Below, piece by piece: positions 51,890 through 61,293 of a stretch of 64,000 bases of DNA. The stretch spans positions 77,158-141,157 of the forward strand of contig NZ_JAVTWB010000253.1 in NCBI RefSeq assembly GCF_032229525.1. Direction: 5' to 3'. Under the pieces are notes generated by a model. That model was not told the DNA's origin, ran no database searches, and saw only the letters and a list, made by a program, of their open reading frames with translations. The stretch comes from Accumulibacter sp032229525. GTDB lineage: Bacteria; Pseudomonadota; Gammaproteobacteria; Burkholderiales; Rhodocyclaceae. The position numbers and the translations under genes are program-made. Each line of letters begins with the position of its first letter. The stretch's first letter is position 1.

Positions 51890-53680
51890 ATGCAACACAT
51901 CCGCAATTTTTCCATCATCGCGCATATCGATCACGGCAAGTCGACGCTCGCCGACCGCATCATTCATCTCTGCGGTGGCCTTTCCGACCGGGAGATGGAG
52001 GCGCAGGTGCTGGACTCGATGGACATCGAGCGCGAGCGCGGGATCACCATCAAGGCGCAGACGGCGGCGCTGCAATACCGGGCGCGCGATGGCCAGATCT
52101 ACAACCTGAACCTGATCGACACCCCGGGCCACGTCGACTTTTCCTACGAAGTCTCGCGCTCGCTTTCCGCCTGTGAGGGTGCCTTGCTGGTGGTCGACGC
52201 CTCGCAGGGTGTCGAAGCACAGACCGTCGCCAATTGCTATACGGCGATCGAACTGGGTGTCGACGTGCTGCCGGTGCTGAACAAGATTGATCTGCCTTCG
52301 GCCATGCCGGACAAGGCGCGTCAGGAGATCGAAGACGTGATCGGCATTGACGCCACGGAAGCGGTCCTGGCCTCGGCCAAGACCGGCCTCGGCGTCGAGG
52401 ATGTCCTGGAAGCAGTCATCGCGCGCATTCCGCCGCCGAAAGGTGATCCGGAAGCGCCGCTCAAGGCCCTGCTGGTGGACTCCTGGTTCGACAACTACGT
52501 CGGCGTGGTGATGCTGGTGCGGGTCTTCGACGGCACGCTACGGCCCAAGGACAGGATTCGCCTGATGGCCGCCGGCTCAGTGCACCTCTGCGAGCAGGTC
52601 GGCGTGTTCACCCCGAAAGCGGTGCCCCGTGATGCCTTGCGCGCCGGCGAGGTCGGTTACATTATCGCGGGGATCAAGGAACTGCAGGCGGCCAAGGTTG
52701 GCGATACGGTGACCCGCCTGGACCGGCCGGCCAGCGAAGCCTTGCCCGGGTTCAAGGAAATCAAGTCGCAGGTTTTCGCTGGCCTTTATCCGGTCGAATC
52801 CAACCAGTACGACTCCCTGCGCGAGTCGCTCGAGAAGCTGAAGCTCAATGATGCTTCCTTGCGTTACGAACCCGAGGTCTCGCAGGCCCTCGGGTTTGGT
52901 TTTCGTTGCGGTTTTCTCGGCTTGCTGCACATGGAGATCGTGCAGGAACGCCTCGAGCGTGAGTTCGATCAGGACCTGATCACCACCGCGCCAACGGTGG
53001 TCTATGAAGTGCTGCTACGTGATGGCAGCCTGGTCAATGTGGAAAACCCGGCCAAGCTACCGGATCTGTCGAAGATCGAAGAAATCCGCGAGCCGATCAT
53101 CACCATTACCGTTTTCGTTCCACAGGACTATCTCGGCAACGTCATTACCCTGTGCAACCAGAAGCGCGGTAACCAGGTGGACATGACCTATCACGGTCGT
53201 CAGGTGCAGCTGGTTTACGAAATGCCGATGGCCGAGGTGGTGATGGACTTCTTCGATCGCCTGAAGTCCGTCTCGCGTGGCTATGCCTCGCTCGATTACG
53301 AATTCAAGGAATATCGGGCGTCCGATGTCGTCAAGCTCGATATCCTGATCAACACCGAGCGGGTTGATGCGCTGTCTGTCATCCTCCATCGTGCAAGCTC
53401 CATCTATCGTGGACGCGAGCTGGCGGCCAAGATGCGCGAGCTGATCCCGCGTCAGATGTACGACGTTGCCATCCAGGCTGCCATTGGTGCCAACATCATT
53501 GCCCGAGAGAACGTCAAGGCGATGCGCAAGGACGTGCTCGCCAAGTGTTACGGCGGCGACATCTCGCGCAAGAGAAAGCTGCTTGAGAAGCAGAAGGCGG
53601 GCAAGAAGCGCATGAAGCAGGTCGGCTCCGTTGAGATTCCACAGGAGGCTTTCCTTGCTGTGTTGCGGGTCGGCAAGTAA
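51890..53680 (+). CDS. lepA: Elongation factor 4 (LepA)
   Basis: Ribosome-associated translational GTPase that assists 30S assembly and back-translocation under stress. 596 residues. G1 AHIDHGKST, the switch DTPGHVDFSYEV and NKIDLPSA are present. The C-terminal LepA-specific domain contains EFKEYRASDVVKLDILINTE and RKRLLEKQKAGKKRMKQVG-type basic residues. The ATG at 51890 gives MQHIRNFSIIAHIDHGK, the family start; an ATG two codons earlier (51884) is possible. It heads a nine-gene operon to nagZ. Confidence 0.97.
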   Translation: MQHIRNFSIIAHIDHGKSTLADRIIHLCGGLSDREMEAQVLDSMDIERERGITIKAQTAALQYRARDGQIYNLNLIDTPGHVDFSYEVSRSLSACEGALLVVDASQGVEAQTVANCYTAIELGVDVLPVLNKIDLPSAMPDKARQEIEDVIGIDATEAVLASAKTGLGVEDVLEAVIARIPPPKGDPEAPLKALLVDSWFDNYVGVVMLVRVFDGTLRPKDRIRLMAAGSVHLCEQVGVFTPKAVPRDALRAGEVGYIIAGIKELQAAKVGDTVTRLDRPASEALPGFKEIKSQVFAGLYPVESNQYDSLRESLEKLKLNDASLRYEPEVSQALGFGFRCGFLGLLHMEIVQERLEREFDQDLITTAPTVVYEVLLRDGSLVNVENPAKLPDLSKIEEIREPIITITVFVPQDYLGNVITLCNQKRGNQVDMTYHGRQVQLVYEMPMAEVVMDFFDRLKSVSRGYASLDYEFKEYRASDVVKLDILINTERVDALSVILHRASSIYRGRELAAKMRELIPRQMYDVAIQAAIGANIIARENVKAMRKDVLAKCYGGDISRKRKLLEKQKAGKKRMKQVGSVEIPQEAFLAVLRVGK

Positions 53681-53695
53681 AGGAGGAATGAGCCA

Positions 53696-54484
53696 GTGAA
53701 TTTTGCATTGATCCTGTTGATCCTGTTGCTGGTCAGTGGCGCGATCTGGGCGACCGACGCCTTCGTCTTGCGCAAGCGTCGTCCGGCCGACGCCAAGGAG
53801 CCGTGGTGGGTGGAGTATGGGGCAAGTTTTTTCCCGGTCATCCTGGTCGTTTTCGTGTTGCGTTCCTTTATCGTCGAGCCGTTCAAGATTCCATCGGGTT
53901 CAATGATTCCGACCTTGCTGGTCGGCGACTTCATTCTGGTCAACAAGTACACTTATGGCATCCGCCTGCCGGTCGCCAACTTGAAAGTGATTGACCTCAA
54001 CAGCCCGCAACGCGGTGACGTCATGGTCTTTCGCTACCCCGAGGATCCTTCGCTCGACTATATCAAGAGGGTGGTTGGCATCCCCGGTGACCGAGTGGCC
54101 TATGAGAACAAGCGGCTGACGATCAATGGCCTGCCGGTACCGGTGGTACAGGTCGAGGATTATCTACACCCGGAGCGCCTGTACTATTCGCAGCAGTATG
54201 TCGAAACCATGAGTGAGGGAGAGCATCGCGTGCTCAATGATGAAGGTGCGCCGCCTTTCGTCACGCATCCTGCCCAGTTTCCGAATCGCGACAATTGCTC
54301 CTACAATAGTGCCGGCGTGATCTGTACGGTGCCGCCCGGCGAGTACTTCGTGATGGGTGACAACCGCGACAACAGTCGCGACAGCCGCTTCTGGGGGTTC
54401 GTTCCGGAAGAGAATATCGTGGGCAAGGCTTTTTTCATCTGGTTGAATTTCGGTGATTTCAAGCGAATTGGCTCGTTCAGCTAG
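53696..54484 (+). CDS. lepB: Signal peptidase I
   Basis: Inner-membrane serine protease that removes signal peptides. 262 residues. Two N-terminal membrane helices are followed by the catalytic Ser69 in IPSGSMIPTLLVGD and Lys124 in DYIKRVVGIPGDRV, and by GEYFVMGDNRDNSRDSR. It starts with GTG after AGGAGG at 53682-53686. It follows lepA by 15 bases, the usual pair. Confidence 0.97.
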   Translation: MNFALILLILLLVSGAIWATDAFVLRKRRPADAKEPWWVEYGASFFPVILVVFVLRSFIVEPFKIPSGSMIPTLLVGDFILVNKYTYGIRLPVANLKVIDLNSPQRGDVMVFRYPEDPSLDYIKRVVGIPGDRVAYENKRLTINGLPVPVVQVEDYLHPERLYYSQQYVETMSEGEHRVLNDEGAPPFVTHPAQFPNRDNCSYNSAGVICTVPPGEYFVMGDNRDNSRDSRFWGFVPEENIVGKAFFIWLNFGDFKRIGSFS

Positions 54485-54496
54485 GGAGTGGCGACA

Positions 54497-54862
54497 ATGA
54501 ATGGTCAACGTGGTGTGGCGCTTACGGGCTTGTTGCTCTGGGGCCTGGTGATTACTCTGGTGGCCATTCTCGGCATCCGGGTCACTCCGGAAGTGATCGA
54601 TTTCTACAAGATCCGCCATGCGATCAAGGCCACGGCGGGCAAGTCCGCCGGCATGACGGTTGGGGAGATTCGGCATACTTACGGCCAGTATGCGGAAGTG
54701 GAGCATATCAAGACCATTACGCCGGCTGATCTGGACGTGTTCAAACAGGATAACGATGTCGTCATCGCTTTTGCCTACGAAAAGCGCATTCCACTGGCCG
54801 GCAATGTCAGTCTTCTCATCGATTTCCAGAGCTCGGCGTCGGCGCGCGGTTCCGGGCAATGA
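54497..54862 (+). CDS. DUF4845 membrane protein
   Basis: 121 residues. A single N-terminal membrane helix (VALTGLLLWGLVITLVAILGIRV) follows a short MNGQRG start. A soluble part then contains VIDFYKIRHAIKA and FKQDNDVVIAFAYEKRIPLAGNVSLLIDF. Function unknown; proteins of this kind lie between lepB and rnc in many proteobacteria. The ATG at 54497 has AGGGAG 8 bases upstream; an in-frame GTG at 54488 is less likely. Its stop overlaps the rnc start by 4 bases. Confidence 0.85.
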   Translation: MNGQRGVALTGLLLWGLVITLVAILGIRVTPEVIDFYKIRHAIKATAGKSAGMTVGEIRHTYGQYAEVEHIKTITPADLDVFKQDNDVVIAFAYEKRIPLAGNVSLLIDFQSSASARGSGQ

Positions 54863-55530
54863 CCGACCCCGGGCTCGAGCGGGCGTTTGGCTACAGGTTT
54901 CAGGATCGCGAACTCCTGCAGACGGCGCTGACGCATCGCAGCTACTGTTCACCGCACAACGAGCGTCTCGAGTTTCTCGGCGATTCCATCCTCAATGCGG
55001 TTATTGCGCGCCACTTGTTCGAGCGCTTTCCGAAGCTTCCGGAAGGTGATCTGTCGCGATTGCGCGCCAATCTGGTACGCCAGGACAGCCTGCATCAACA
55101 CGCTCTGGCGCTCTCCCTGGGTAGCTTTCTGCGCCTTGGCGAGGGAGAGCAGAAAAGCGGAGGGCATCAGCGTCCATCGATCCTGGCCGATGCCCTCGAG
55201 GCCTTGTTTGGCGCGGTCTGGCTGGACGGCGGATTCGCTACTGCCAGCGAAGTCATCGTCCGCCTGTATCAGGGGATGGTCGATCAATTGACTCCCGGAC
55301 AGGAAATCAAGGACGCCAAGACGCGCTTGCAGGAATACCTGCAGGGCAGGCGACTCGCCTTGCCTCAGTACTCACTGACCGGCACCGAGGGCGAGGCGCA
55401 TGCGCAGCAATTCCGCGTTACCTGTGTGATCGATTCAATGCACATCCGCAGCGAAGGCAATGGCGGAACTCGCCGCGCTGCAGAACAGATGGCCGCCGCG
55501 CGCGCGCTGGAAAGCCTGGCCACAGCATGA
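54859..55530 (+). CDS. rnc: Ribonuclease III
   Basis: Cleaves double-stranded RNA in rRNA precursors and mRNAs. 223 residues: catalytic domain with the signature NERLEFLGDSILNAVIA (Glu38, Asp42 conserved) and RPSILADALEALFGAVWLDGG, then a double-stranded RNA-binding domain (DAKTRLQEYLQGRRLALPQY to the end). Overlaps the neighbouring genes by 4 bases on both sides. Confidence 0.97.
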   Translation: MTDPGLERAFGYRFQDRELLQTALTHRSYCSPHNERLEFLGDSILNAVIARHLFERFPKLPEGDLSRLRANLVRQDSLHQHALALSLGSFLRLGEGEQKSGGHQRPSILADALEALFGAVWLDGGFATASEVIVRLYQGMVDQLTPGQEIKDAKTRLQEYLQGRRLALPQYSLTGTEGEAHAQQFRVTCVIDSMHIRSEGNGGTRRAAEQMAAARALESLATA

Positions 55531-56417
55531 GTGAAATAGAGATCCGCTCCGGGCAGATTGCCATCGTCGGCCGTCCGAACGTCGGCAAGTCCACCTTGCT
55601 CAACGCTTTGATTGGTGAAAAGGTCAGCATTGTCTCGCAGCGCGCGCAGACCACCCGTCATCGCATCATGGGCATCCTCACGACAGCGGATGCGCAATAC
55701 GTCTTCGTCGATACGCCTGGTTTCCAGACCAAGTACGCCAACGCGTTGAATCAGATGATGAATCGCGGCGTCCGGCAGGCACTGGCCGAGGTGGATGTCG
55801 TTCTCTTCGTGGTCGAGGCCGGTCGGTTCGACGAGCGGGACCGTGCGGTGCGCAAGCTCGTCCCGGAGGGTTGTCCGGTGATTGTCGTCGTAAACAAGAT
55901 CGACCAGATCAAGAACAAGGCAGACCTGCTGCCGTTTCTCGGGCAACTCGGCAGCGAGGGCGATTTCGCGGCGATGATTCCGCTCAGCGCTACCCGCCGG
56001 GCGCAACTTGATGTCCTGCTCGGCGAGACGCGCAAGCACTTGCCGAACCATGAGCTGCTTTACGGTGAGGACGAGATCACCGACCGCAGCGAGAAGTTTT
56101 TGGCCGCCGAGTACATCCGCGAGAAGCTCTTTCGCCTGATCGGCGACGAACTGCCGTATGGCGCTGCCGTCGAGATCGAAAAATTTGTCGTCGATGGTGA
56201 ACTGCGCCGCATCAGCGCGGCCATTGTCGTCGATCGATCCGGGCACAAGGCGATCATCATCGGCCGGGGCGGCGAGGTGGTCAAACGGATAGCTTCCGAG
56301 GCGCGGCAGGACATGGAGCGGATGTTCGGCGGTCCGGTTTTCCTGGAAGTGTTCGTCAAGGTCAAGTCCGGCTGGGCCGATGATGCGCAACTGCTCAAGA
56401 GCCTCGGCTACGAATAG
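55527..56417 (+). CDS. era: GTPase Era
   Basis: GTPase that binds 16S rRNA and couples 30S assembly to growth. 296 residues. G1 GRPNVGKS (15-22), DTPGFQTK, and NKIDQIKN are followed by a C-terminal KH domain (AAIVVDRSGHKAIIIGRGGEVVKRIASEAR). It overlaps rnc by 4 bases. Confidence 0.97.
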   Translation: MSEIEIRSGQIAIVGRPNVGKSTLLNALIGEKVSIVSQRAQTTRHRIMGILTTADAQYVFVDTPGFQTKYANALNQMMNRGVRQALAEVDVVLFVVEAGRFDERDRAVRKLVPEGCPVIVVVNKIDQIKNKADLLPFLGQLGSEGDFAAMIPLSATRRAQLDVLLGETRKHLPNHELLYGEDEITDRSEKFLAAEYIREKLFRLIGDELPYGAAVEIEKFVVDGELRRISAAIVVDRSGHKAIIIGRGGEVVKRIASEARQDMERMFGGPVFLEVFVKVKSGWADDAQLLKSLGYE

Positions 56418-56455
56418 GCAATGGGCTGGTCAGCGGCTGGCGAGCGGATGGGGCA

Positions 56456-57172
56456 GTGAATCAGCGGCACAAGGTCGATGCGCAGCCGGCTTTTGTGCTG
56501 CACGCCTACCCGTATAGCGAAACCAGCCTGATTGTTGATGTCTTCTCGCGCGACTTTGGTCGTGTTGCCCTGCTCGCACGCGGTGCGCGTCGCCCACGCT
56601 CGGTGTTGCGCGGCGTGCTGCTCGGTTTTCAGCCGCTGGAAGTGGGCTGGGCGGGCAGGGGTGAGGTGCAAACGCTGATCAAGGCCGAGTGGCGGGGAGG
56701 GCAGCCGTTGCTGGCCGGCAAAGCCTTGTTCTTTGGCTACTACCTCAACGAGCTGCTGATGCACCTGCTGCCCCGTGAGGATGCGCATGTGCGACTGTTC
56801 TCCGTCTATGCCGAGACCTTGCGCCGCTTTGCCGATGGTGCGCAGGAAGCGCACTTGCGCTGCTTCGAGCGGGCACTCCTGCAAGAGCTGGGTTACGGTC
56901 TGCTGCTGGAAACCGATGTGGACGGTCTGGCGGTGGACGTCAACGCATACTATGGCTATGAGATCGAGCGGGGTCCGGTCCGGCTGGCGGAACGCGGTAG
57001 TTCGGCGCTCTCGGTCAGCGGCAGGACGCTGTCCGACCTGGCGCGAGATGATTTCTCGGATCCGCGCTCGCTGGCGGAAGCCAAGCAGCTGATGCGCACG
57101 CTGATCGGTCACTATACAGGCGGCAGGCATCTGGCAAGCCGCAGGGTTTTCAGGGAGCTACAGGAACTATGA
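56456..57172 (+). CDS. recO: DNA repair protein RecO
   Basis: Loads RecA on gapped DNA together with RecR. 238 residues: the N-terminal OB fold (QPAFVLHAYPYSETSLIVDVFSRDFGRVALLARGAR) and an alpha-helical C-terminal domain. The cysteines that bind zinc in some families are not conserved here. The GTG at 56456 gives the usual start; the preceding ATG at 56421 is out of frame. The stop overlaps the pdxJ start by 4 bases. Confidence 0.95.
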   Translation: MNQRHKVDAQPAFVLHAYPYSETSLIVDVFSRDFGRVALLARGARRPRSVLRGVLLGFQPLEVGWAGRGEVQTLIKAEWRGGQPLLAGKALFFGYYLNELLMHLLPREDAHVRLFSVYAETLRRFADGAQEAHLRCFERALLQELGYGLLLETDVDGLAVDVNAYYGYEIERGPVRLAERGSSALSVSGRTLSDLARDDFSDPRSLAEAKQLMRTLIGHYTGGRHLASRRVFRELQEL

Positions 57173-57936
57173 TCGAACTGGGCGTCAATATCGACCACGT
57201 GGCGACGATCAGGCAGGCGCGCGGCACCTACGAGCCGGATCCGGTCTGGGCAGCCGTGGAAGCACACCTCGGCGGTGCCGATGGCATCACTATCCACCTG
57301 CGCGAGGATCGGCGACACATTCAGGACGCCGACGTCGAGAAGCTGCGCGATCTGGCGCAGATCAAGCTCAATCTCGAAATGGCGGCGACCGACGAGATGG
57401 TCGCCATTGCCTGTCGGGTCAAGCCGCAAATGGCCATGCTGGTGCCTGAAGGCCGGCACGAGGTGACCACCGAAGGGGGGCTCGATGTTCTGGCGCAGGA
57501 AGCCAGGCTTCGCCAGACCGTGGCCAGGCTCGCCGATGCCGGCATCGTCAGCAGCGTCTTCATCAATGCCGAGCCGGCACAGGTCGAAGCTGCCGCGCGG
57601 ATCGGCGCGCGCGTTTGCGAAATTCATACCGGTCCCTATGCGCACGCCTTCTACACCCAGGGACGGGATCCCGAGAGCGCGGCGGTGCTGGCCGAAATCG
57701 ACAGGATTCGGCTGGCCGGCGAGTCCGTTCGCCAGCTGGGCATGCGTTTCAACGCCGGTCACGCGCTCAACTACTTCAACGTCCAGCCGGTGGCGCAGCT
57801 CGCCGGTATCCGCGAACTGCACATTGGCCACGCGATCATCAGCCGTGCCGTGTTCGTCGGCCTGCGCGAAGCCGTGCGTGAGATGAAGCGCCTGATTCGC
57901 GAAGCGCAGGCGCTGCCGCTCACGCCTGCGCCATGA
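57169..57936 (+). CDS. pdxJ: Pyridoxine 5'-phosphate synthase
   Basis: Condenses 1-deoxy-D-xylulose 5-phosphate with 3-amino-2-oxopropyl phosphate in vitamin B6 synthesis. 255 residues, TIM barrel. ELGVNIDHVATIRQARGTYEPDPV at the N-terminus, TIHLREDRRHIQD and FNAGHALNYFNVQP are diagnostic. It overlaps recO and acpS by 4 bases each. Confidence 0.97.
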   Translation: MIELGVNIDHVATIRQARGTYEPDPVWAAVEAHLGGADGITIHLREDRRHIQDADVEKLRDLAQIKLNLEMAATDEMVAIACRVKPQMAMLVPEGRHEVTTEGGLDVLAQEARLRQTVARLADAGIVSSVFINAEPAQVEAAARIGARVCEIHTGPYAHAFYTQGRDPESAAVLAEIDRIRLAGESVRQLGMRFNAGHALNYFNVQPVAQLAGIRELHIGHAIISRAVFVGLREAVREMKRLIREAQALPLTPAP

Positions 57937-58310
57937 TCACCGGCATCGGCACCGACATCGTCGCCATCGCCCGTTTCGGCACCCTCTACGAGCGGCACGG
58001 CCAGCGCGCGCTGGCGAAACTGCTATCCCCGCGCGAGTGTGCCGAGTTTACCGGTACGCGACAGCCGGCACGTTTTCTCGCCAAGCGTTTTGCTGCCAAG
58101 GAAGCACTTGGCAAAGCGCTCGGTATCGGTCTCGCCACACCAGCCACCTTGCCGAACATCGGTGTCGGTCATGACCCCCTGGGCCGGCCGGTGTTCGAGT
58201 ACGCGGAACCGCTGGCTGCTCATCTCGCGCAGCGCGGGCTGGTCGCCCACCTCTCGATCAGCGATGAGCAGGATTTCGCCATCGCCTTCGTGGTCCTGGA
58301 GCAGGCATGA
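57933..58310 (+). CDS. acpS: Holo-ACP synthase
   Basis: Transfers the phosphopantetheine arm from CoA to AcpP. 125 residues: GIGTDIVAIARF with the metal-binding Asp, and FLAKRFAAKEALGKALGIGL with the conserved KEA(L/F)xKALG block. It overlaps pdxJ and nagZ by 4 bases. Confidence 0.96.
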   Translation: MITGIGTDIVAIARFGTLYERHGQRALAKLLSPRECAEFTGTRQPARFLAKRFAAKEALGKALGIGLATPATLPNIGVGHDPLGRPVFEYAEPLAAHLAQRGLVAHLSISDEQDFAIAFVVLEQA

Positions 58311-59344
58311 ATGCCACGACTTCTCCCGTACAACTGCCGCTTGGCCCGCTGATGATCGACGTCGCCGGACTCACCTTGTCGGAGGTCGAGCGCCAGCGTC
58401 TGCTCCACCCGCTGGTCGGTGGCCTGATCCTCTTCGCCCGCAACTACGAATCGCCGGAACAGCTGGAGCGCTTGACGGCCGCGGTACATGCCCTGCGCAC
58501 GCCGCCGCTGCCGATTGCCATCGACCACGAAGGCGGCAGGGTGCAGCGCTGCCGAAAAGGCTTTACGCATCTACCGCCGATGCGCCGTCTCGGCGAGTTG
58601 TGGGACGATGACCGGCAAGTCGCGCTGAGCACAGCGTCTGAACTGGGGTATGTCCTGGCGGCCGAATTGCGCGCTCGCGGCGTCGACCTGTCGTTTACGC
58701 CGGTGCTCGATCTCGACTGGGGACGCAGCAGCGTCATCGGCGACCGCTCTTTTCACCGCGACCCTGCGGCGGTGGTCGAACTGGCCGGCGCCTTCATCGA
58801 AGGTCTGCGCCGCGCCGGCATGGCCGCCTGCGGCAAGCATTTCCCGGGCCATGGCTGGGCCGAAGCCGATTCACATGTCGATCTGCCGGTGGACCAGCGC
58901 GGTCTGGACGAACTGGCGCCCGACCTCGAGCCCTACCGCCGGCTGCGTCTGGACGCGGTGATGCCGGCGCACGTGATCTATCCGCAGGTGGATCCTCGTC
59001 CGGCCGGTTTTTCGCCGGTCTGGAACCGCCTGCTTCGCGATCAAATCGGTTTTGCCGGCGTGATCTTCAGCGACGACCTGTCGATGGCCGGGGCCAGTGT
59101 TGCCGGCGACATCATCGCGCGCTGCTCGGCAGCCTGGGAAGCCGGCTGTGACATGCTGCTGGTGTGCAACACGCCGGAAGCGGTCGGCGAAGTGCTGGCC
59201 AATTGGCGGCCTGTTGCCGATCCATTGCGGGCGCAGCGTGTCGAGCGCCTGTCAGCGGCGATCGGCGCAGTCGACTGGTCGGACCTGCAGAAAGACGCCA
59301 GCTACCAGTCCGGTGTCGCCTCGGCGATGCGACTGTCGGCCTGA
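58307..59344 (+). CDS. nagZ: Beta-N-acetylhexosaminidase NagZ (GH3)
   Basis: Cytoplasmic enzyme of cell-wall recycling that cuts GlcNAc from anhydromuropeptides. 345 residues. Typical elements are IAIDHEGGRVQRCRKGFTHLP, the flexible catalytic loop KHFPGHGWAEADSHVDLP, and IFSDDLSMAGASV with the nucleophilic Asp. Last gene of the lepA-led operon. Confidence 0.96.
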   Translation: MNATTSPVQLPLGPLMIDVAGLTLSEVERQRLLHPLVGGLILFARNYESPEQLERLTAAVHALRTPPLPIAIDHEGGRVQRCRKGFTHLPPMRRLGELWDDDRQVALSTASELGYVLAAELRARGVDLSFTPVLDLDWGRSSVIGDRSFHRDPAAVVELAGAFIEGLRRAGMAACGKHFPGHGWAEADSHVDLPVDQRGLDELAPDLEPYRRLRLDAVMPAHVIYPQVDPRPAGFSPVWNRLLRDQIGFAGVIFSDDLSMAGASVAGDIIARCSAAWEAGCDMLLVCNTPEAVGEVLANWRPVADPLRAQRVERLSAAIGAVDWSDLQKDASYQSGVASAMRLSA

Positions 59345-59355
59345 CGCCGACGAAA

Positions 59356-59377
59356 ACAGGCAGCCCAGGCTGCCTGT
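59356..59377 (-). terminator. Hairpin terminator after efp (may serve nagZ too)
   Basis: Perfect arms ACAGGCAGCC and GGCTGCCTGT (59356-59365, 59368-59377) lie between the convergent nagZ and efp genes. Read on the minus strand the hairpin ends in TTTT, so it fits efp termination; on the plus strand there is no T-run. Confidence 0.7.
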
Positions 59378-59452
59378 CGGATGACGATGCGCGTGCGACC
59401 GCGCTGCCGGAGGCGATGCTGAATCGACCGCTAAGCGACCGCTAATCGACCT

Positions 59453-60010
59453 CTATTTGGCGCGCGAACGGTATTCGTTGGAACGGGTGTCGATCTCGAT
59501 CTTGTCACCGATCTCGACAAAGGCCGGCACCGGCAGCTCGAAACCGGTGGCCAGGCGGGCGGGTTTCAACACTTTGCCGGAGGTGTCGCCCTTGACCGCC
59601 GGCTCGGTGTATATCACTTCGCGGACGACGCTACTCGGCAGCTCGATCGAGATCGCCTTGCCGTTGTAGAACACCGCTTCGCAGGGCATGCCGTCCTCAA
59701 GGTAACTCAGCGCGTCAGTCATGCACTCGGCTTCGATTTCGTACTGGTTGTATTCGGCATCCATGAAGACATAGAGCGGCTCGGCGAAGTACGAATAGCT
59801 GACTTCCTTGCGCTCCAGCTGGATGACATCGAACTTGTCGTCAGCGCGATAGACGGTTTCGCTCGGCGAGTCGGTGAGCAGATTCTTCATCTTCATCTTG
59901 ACCACCGAAGCGTTACGCCCCGATTTGACGTATTCGGACTTCAGAACCACCATCGCGTCGTTGCCGACCATGAAGACGTTGCCTGCGCGAAGCTCTTGTG
60001 CGGTTTTCAT
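59453..60010 (-). CDS. efp: Elongation factor P, arginine-32 type
   Basis: Relieves ribosome stalling at polyproline stretches. 185 residues, three OB-like domains (MKTAQELRAGNVFMVGNDAM at the start). The tip of domain I reads KSGRNAS with Arg32, the residue that EarP rhamnosylates with TDP-rhamnose in this subfamily, in place of the lysine modified by EpmA/B. The EarP gene lies directly upstream on the same strand. Confidence 0.97.
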   Translation of the reverse strand: MKTAQELRAGNVFMVGNDAMVVLKSEYVKSGRNASVVKMKMKNLLTDSPSETVYRADDKFDVIQLERKEVSYSYFAEPLYVFMDAEYNQYEIEAECMTDALSYLEDGMPCEAVFYNGKAISIELPSSVVREVIYTEPAVKGDTSGKVLKPARLATGFELPVPAFVEIGDKIEIDTRSNEYRSRAK

Positions 60011-60046
60011 AGGGCGTTCCGGAAAACAGTTGGGGACAACAGACGA

Positions 60047-61255
60047 TTATAACTTGGAACGCGCGAAGGTCGCCAGGCGGCTGCTCAGATCCTCCTGTCG
60101 GGCGAGTTCTTTCTGCCACTGCAGGGCGTGTTTGCGCAGCGTCGGAAGAGCGGCTGCAAGTTCTTGCCAGTGCGCCTTTTCGACTCTGCCACCATTGATT
60201 CTGCCACCCTTGACTCGGCCACCATTCCATGCGTGCCAGAATTCGCACAAGGCTGTTGCGGCCGCCGCCGACAGCCCGGCGCAGTAGATCCCCAGAAAGG
60301 CGTCCAGCTTGGCGACATGCGCAGCTTCCTCCTGCGGGTAGATGTGCCAGACCAGCGGTCGCGCCGCCCATTGCGCGCGCACGAAGGAATCCTCGCCGCG
60401 GACGAAGTTGAGATCGCAGAGCCACAGCAGGCGGTCATAAAGACCCTCTTCCAGGAACGGCAGGATGCGGATTTCCAACGCGCCACGGCGAAGCACATCG
60501 CCGGCCCTGAGCGACCGGCCGGCGTAGCTCTCGATTGCTGACCGCGTGCGCGATAGCGGTGCCATGCAGCACACCGGCACGGCCGAGGCTTCCCAGAGCG
60601 CCAGCAGATCGCCGATGGCGGGGTTCTCGTAGGCAAACAGCGAGGCCAGCAAGGTGCCGGCGGCCGGCGCCGGGAGCCCGCTCTGGCGCCAGAAGTCGGC
60701 CTGCAAGCCCGCGCTGCCGGCAAACTCCTGCCGCCGGGCCAGCAGGTCTGCCTCGCGCAGCAGACCCCCGGTGTCGGCCGTAAAGCCGGGAAAGAAGAAA
60801 AACTTGTCGAGCGCCAGCCGCGGGTGCGGCGACGGCAGCGCATGAAATCCTGCCACCCATTGTTCGGCGCTCAGATAGTCGAGATTGATCCACAGCGGGC
60901 GCGGCGACTGTCGCGCCATGGCTTCGACGAAGGGCTCGGGAATGCGGCAGGCGAAGGTTTCCAGCACCACCGCGGCCGGCTCCAGCGCGGGAAACGGTAT
61001 TTCCCAGCGGCGGACTTCGATTCCCTGCACTTCCTGGCTGGACAGCGTCGGGTCCACCTGCGCGCAGAGCAGCGTGAAGGTTTCGAGCCGGTCGACCCAC
61101 AGGCGCACGCGCACGTTGCGCTCGCCCGCCAGTTGCCGGGCCAGACGCCAGCAGACGGCGATATCGCCGAAGTTGTCGATAACGTGGCAGAAGATGTCCC
61201 AGTCGGGTCGAGCGGAAATAGGTGGCACGGACGGTGCGAAGGGGCGTGATAACAT
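60047..61255 (-). CDS. earP: EF-P arginine rhamnosyltransferase EarP
   Basis: Attaches rhamnose to Arg32 of EF-P, activating it. 402 residues of the EarP (GT104) fold: the N-terminal WDIFCHVIDNFGDIAVCWRLARQL with the DNFGD catalytic motif, then the C-terminal nucleotide-sugar site FVRGEDSFVRAQWAARPLVWHIYPQ with the conserved RGEDSFVRA block. A short stretch GGRVKGGRINGGRV near residues 339-356 comes from a DNA tandem repeat and is not usual in the family. It lies 36 bases upstream of efp and starts divergently 38 bases from uvrC. Confidence 0.95.
   Translation of the reverse strand: MLSRPFAPSVPPISARPDWDIFCHVIDNFGDIAVCWRLARQLAGERNVRVRLWVDRLETFTLLCAQVDPTLSSQEVQGIEVRRWEIPFPALEPAAVVLETFACRIPEPFVEAMARQSPRPLWINLDYLSAEQWVAGFHALPSPHPRLALDKFFFFPGFTADTGGLLREADLLARRQEFAGSAGLQADFWRQSGLPAPAAGTLLASLFAYENPAIGDLLALWEASAVPVCCMAPLSRTRSAIESYAGRSLRAGDVLRRGALEIRILPFLEEGLYDRLLWLCDLNFVRGEDSFVRAQWAARPLVWHIYPQEEAAHVAKLDAFLGIYCAGLSAAAATALCEFWHAWNGGRVKGGRINGGRVEKAHWQELAAALPTLRKHALQWQKELARQEDLSSRLATFARSKL
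60182..60226. repeat. Three-copy 15-base tandem repeat inside earP
   Basis: Copies: GACTCTGCCACCATT, GATTCTGCCACCCTT, GACTCGGCCACCATT, three units of 15 bases in phase with the codons, giving GGR(V/I)(K/N/E) pentapeptides. Because the unit is a multiple of three, copy-number change would lengthen or shorten the protein without a frameshift. Confidence 0.9.
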
Positions 61256-61293
61256 CGAAGCCGCTATCCTACGTCAGCCGGCGGCCACCGCGA

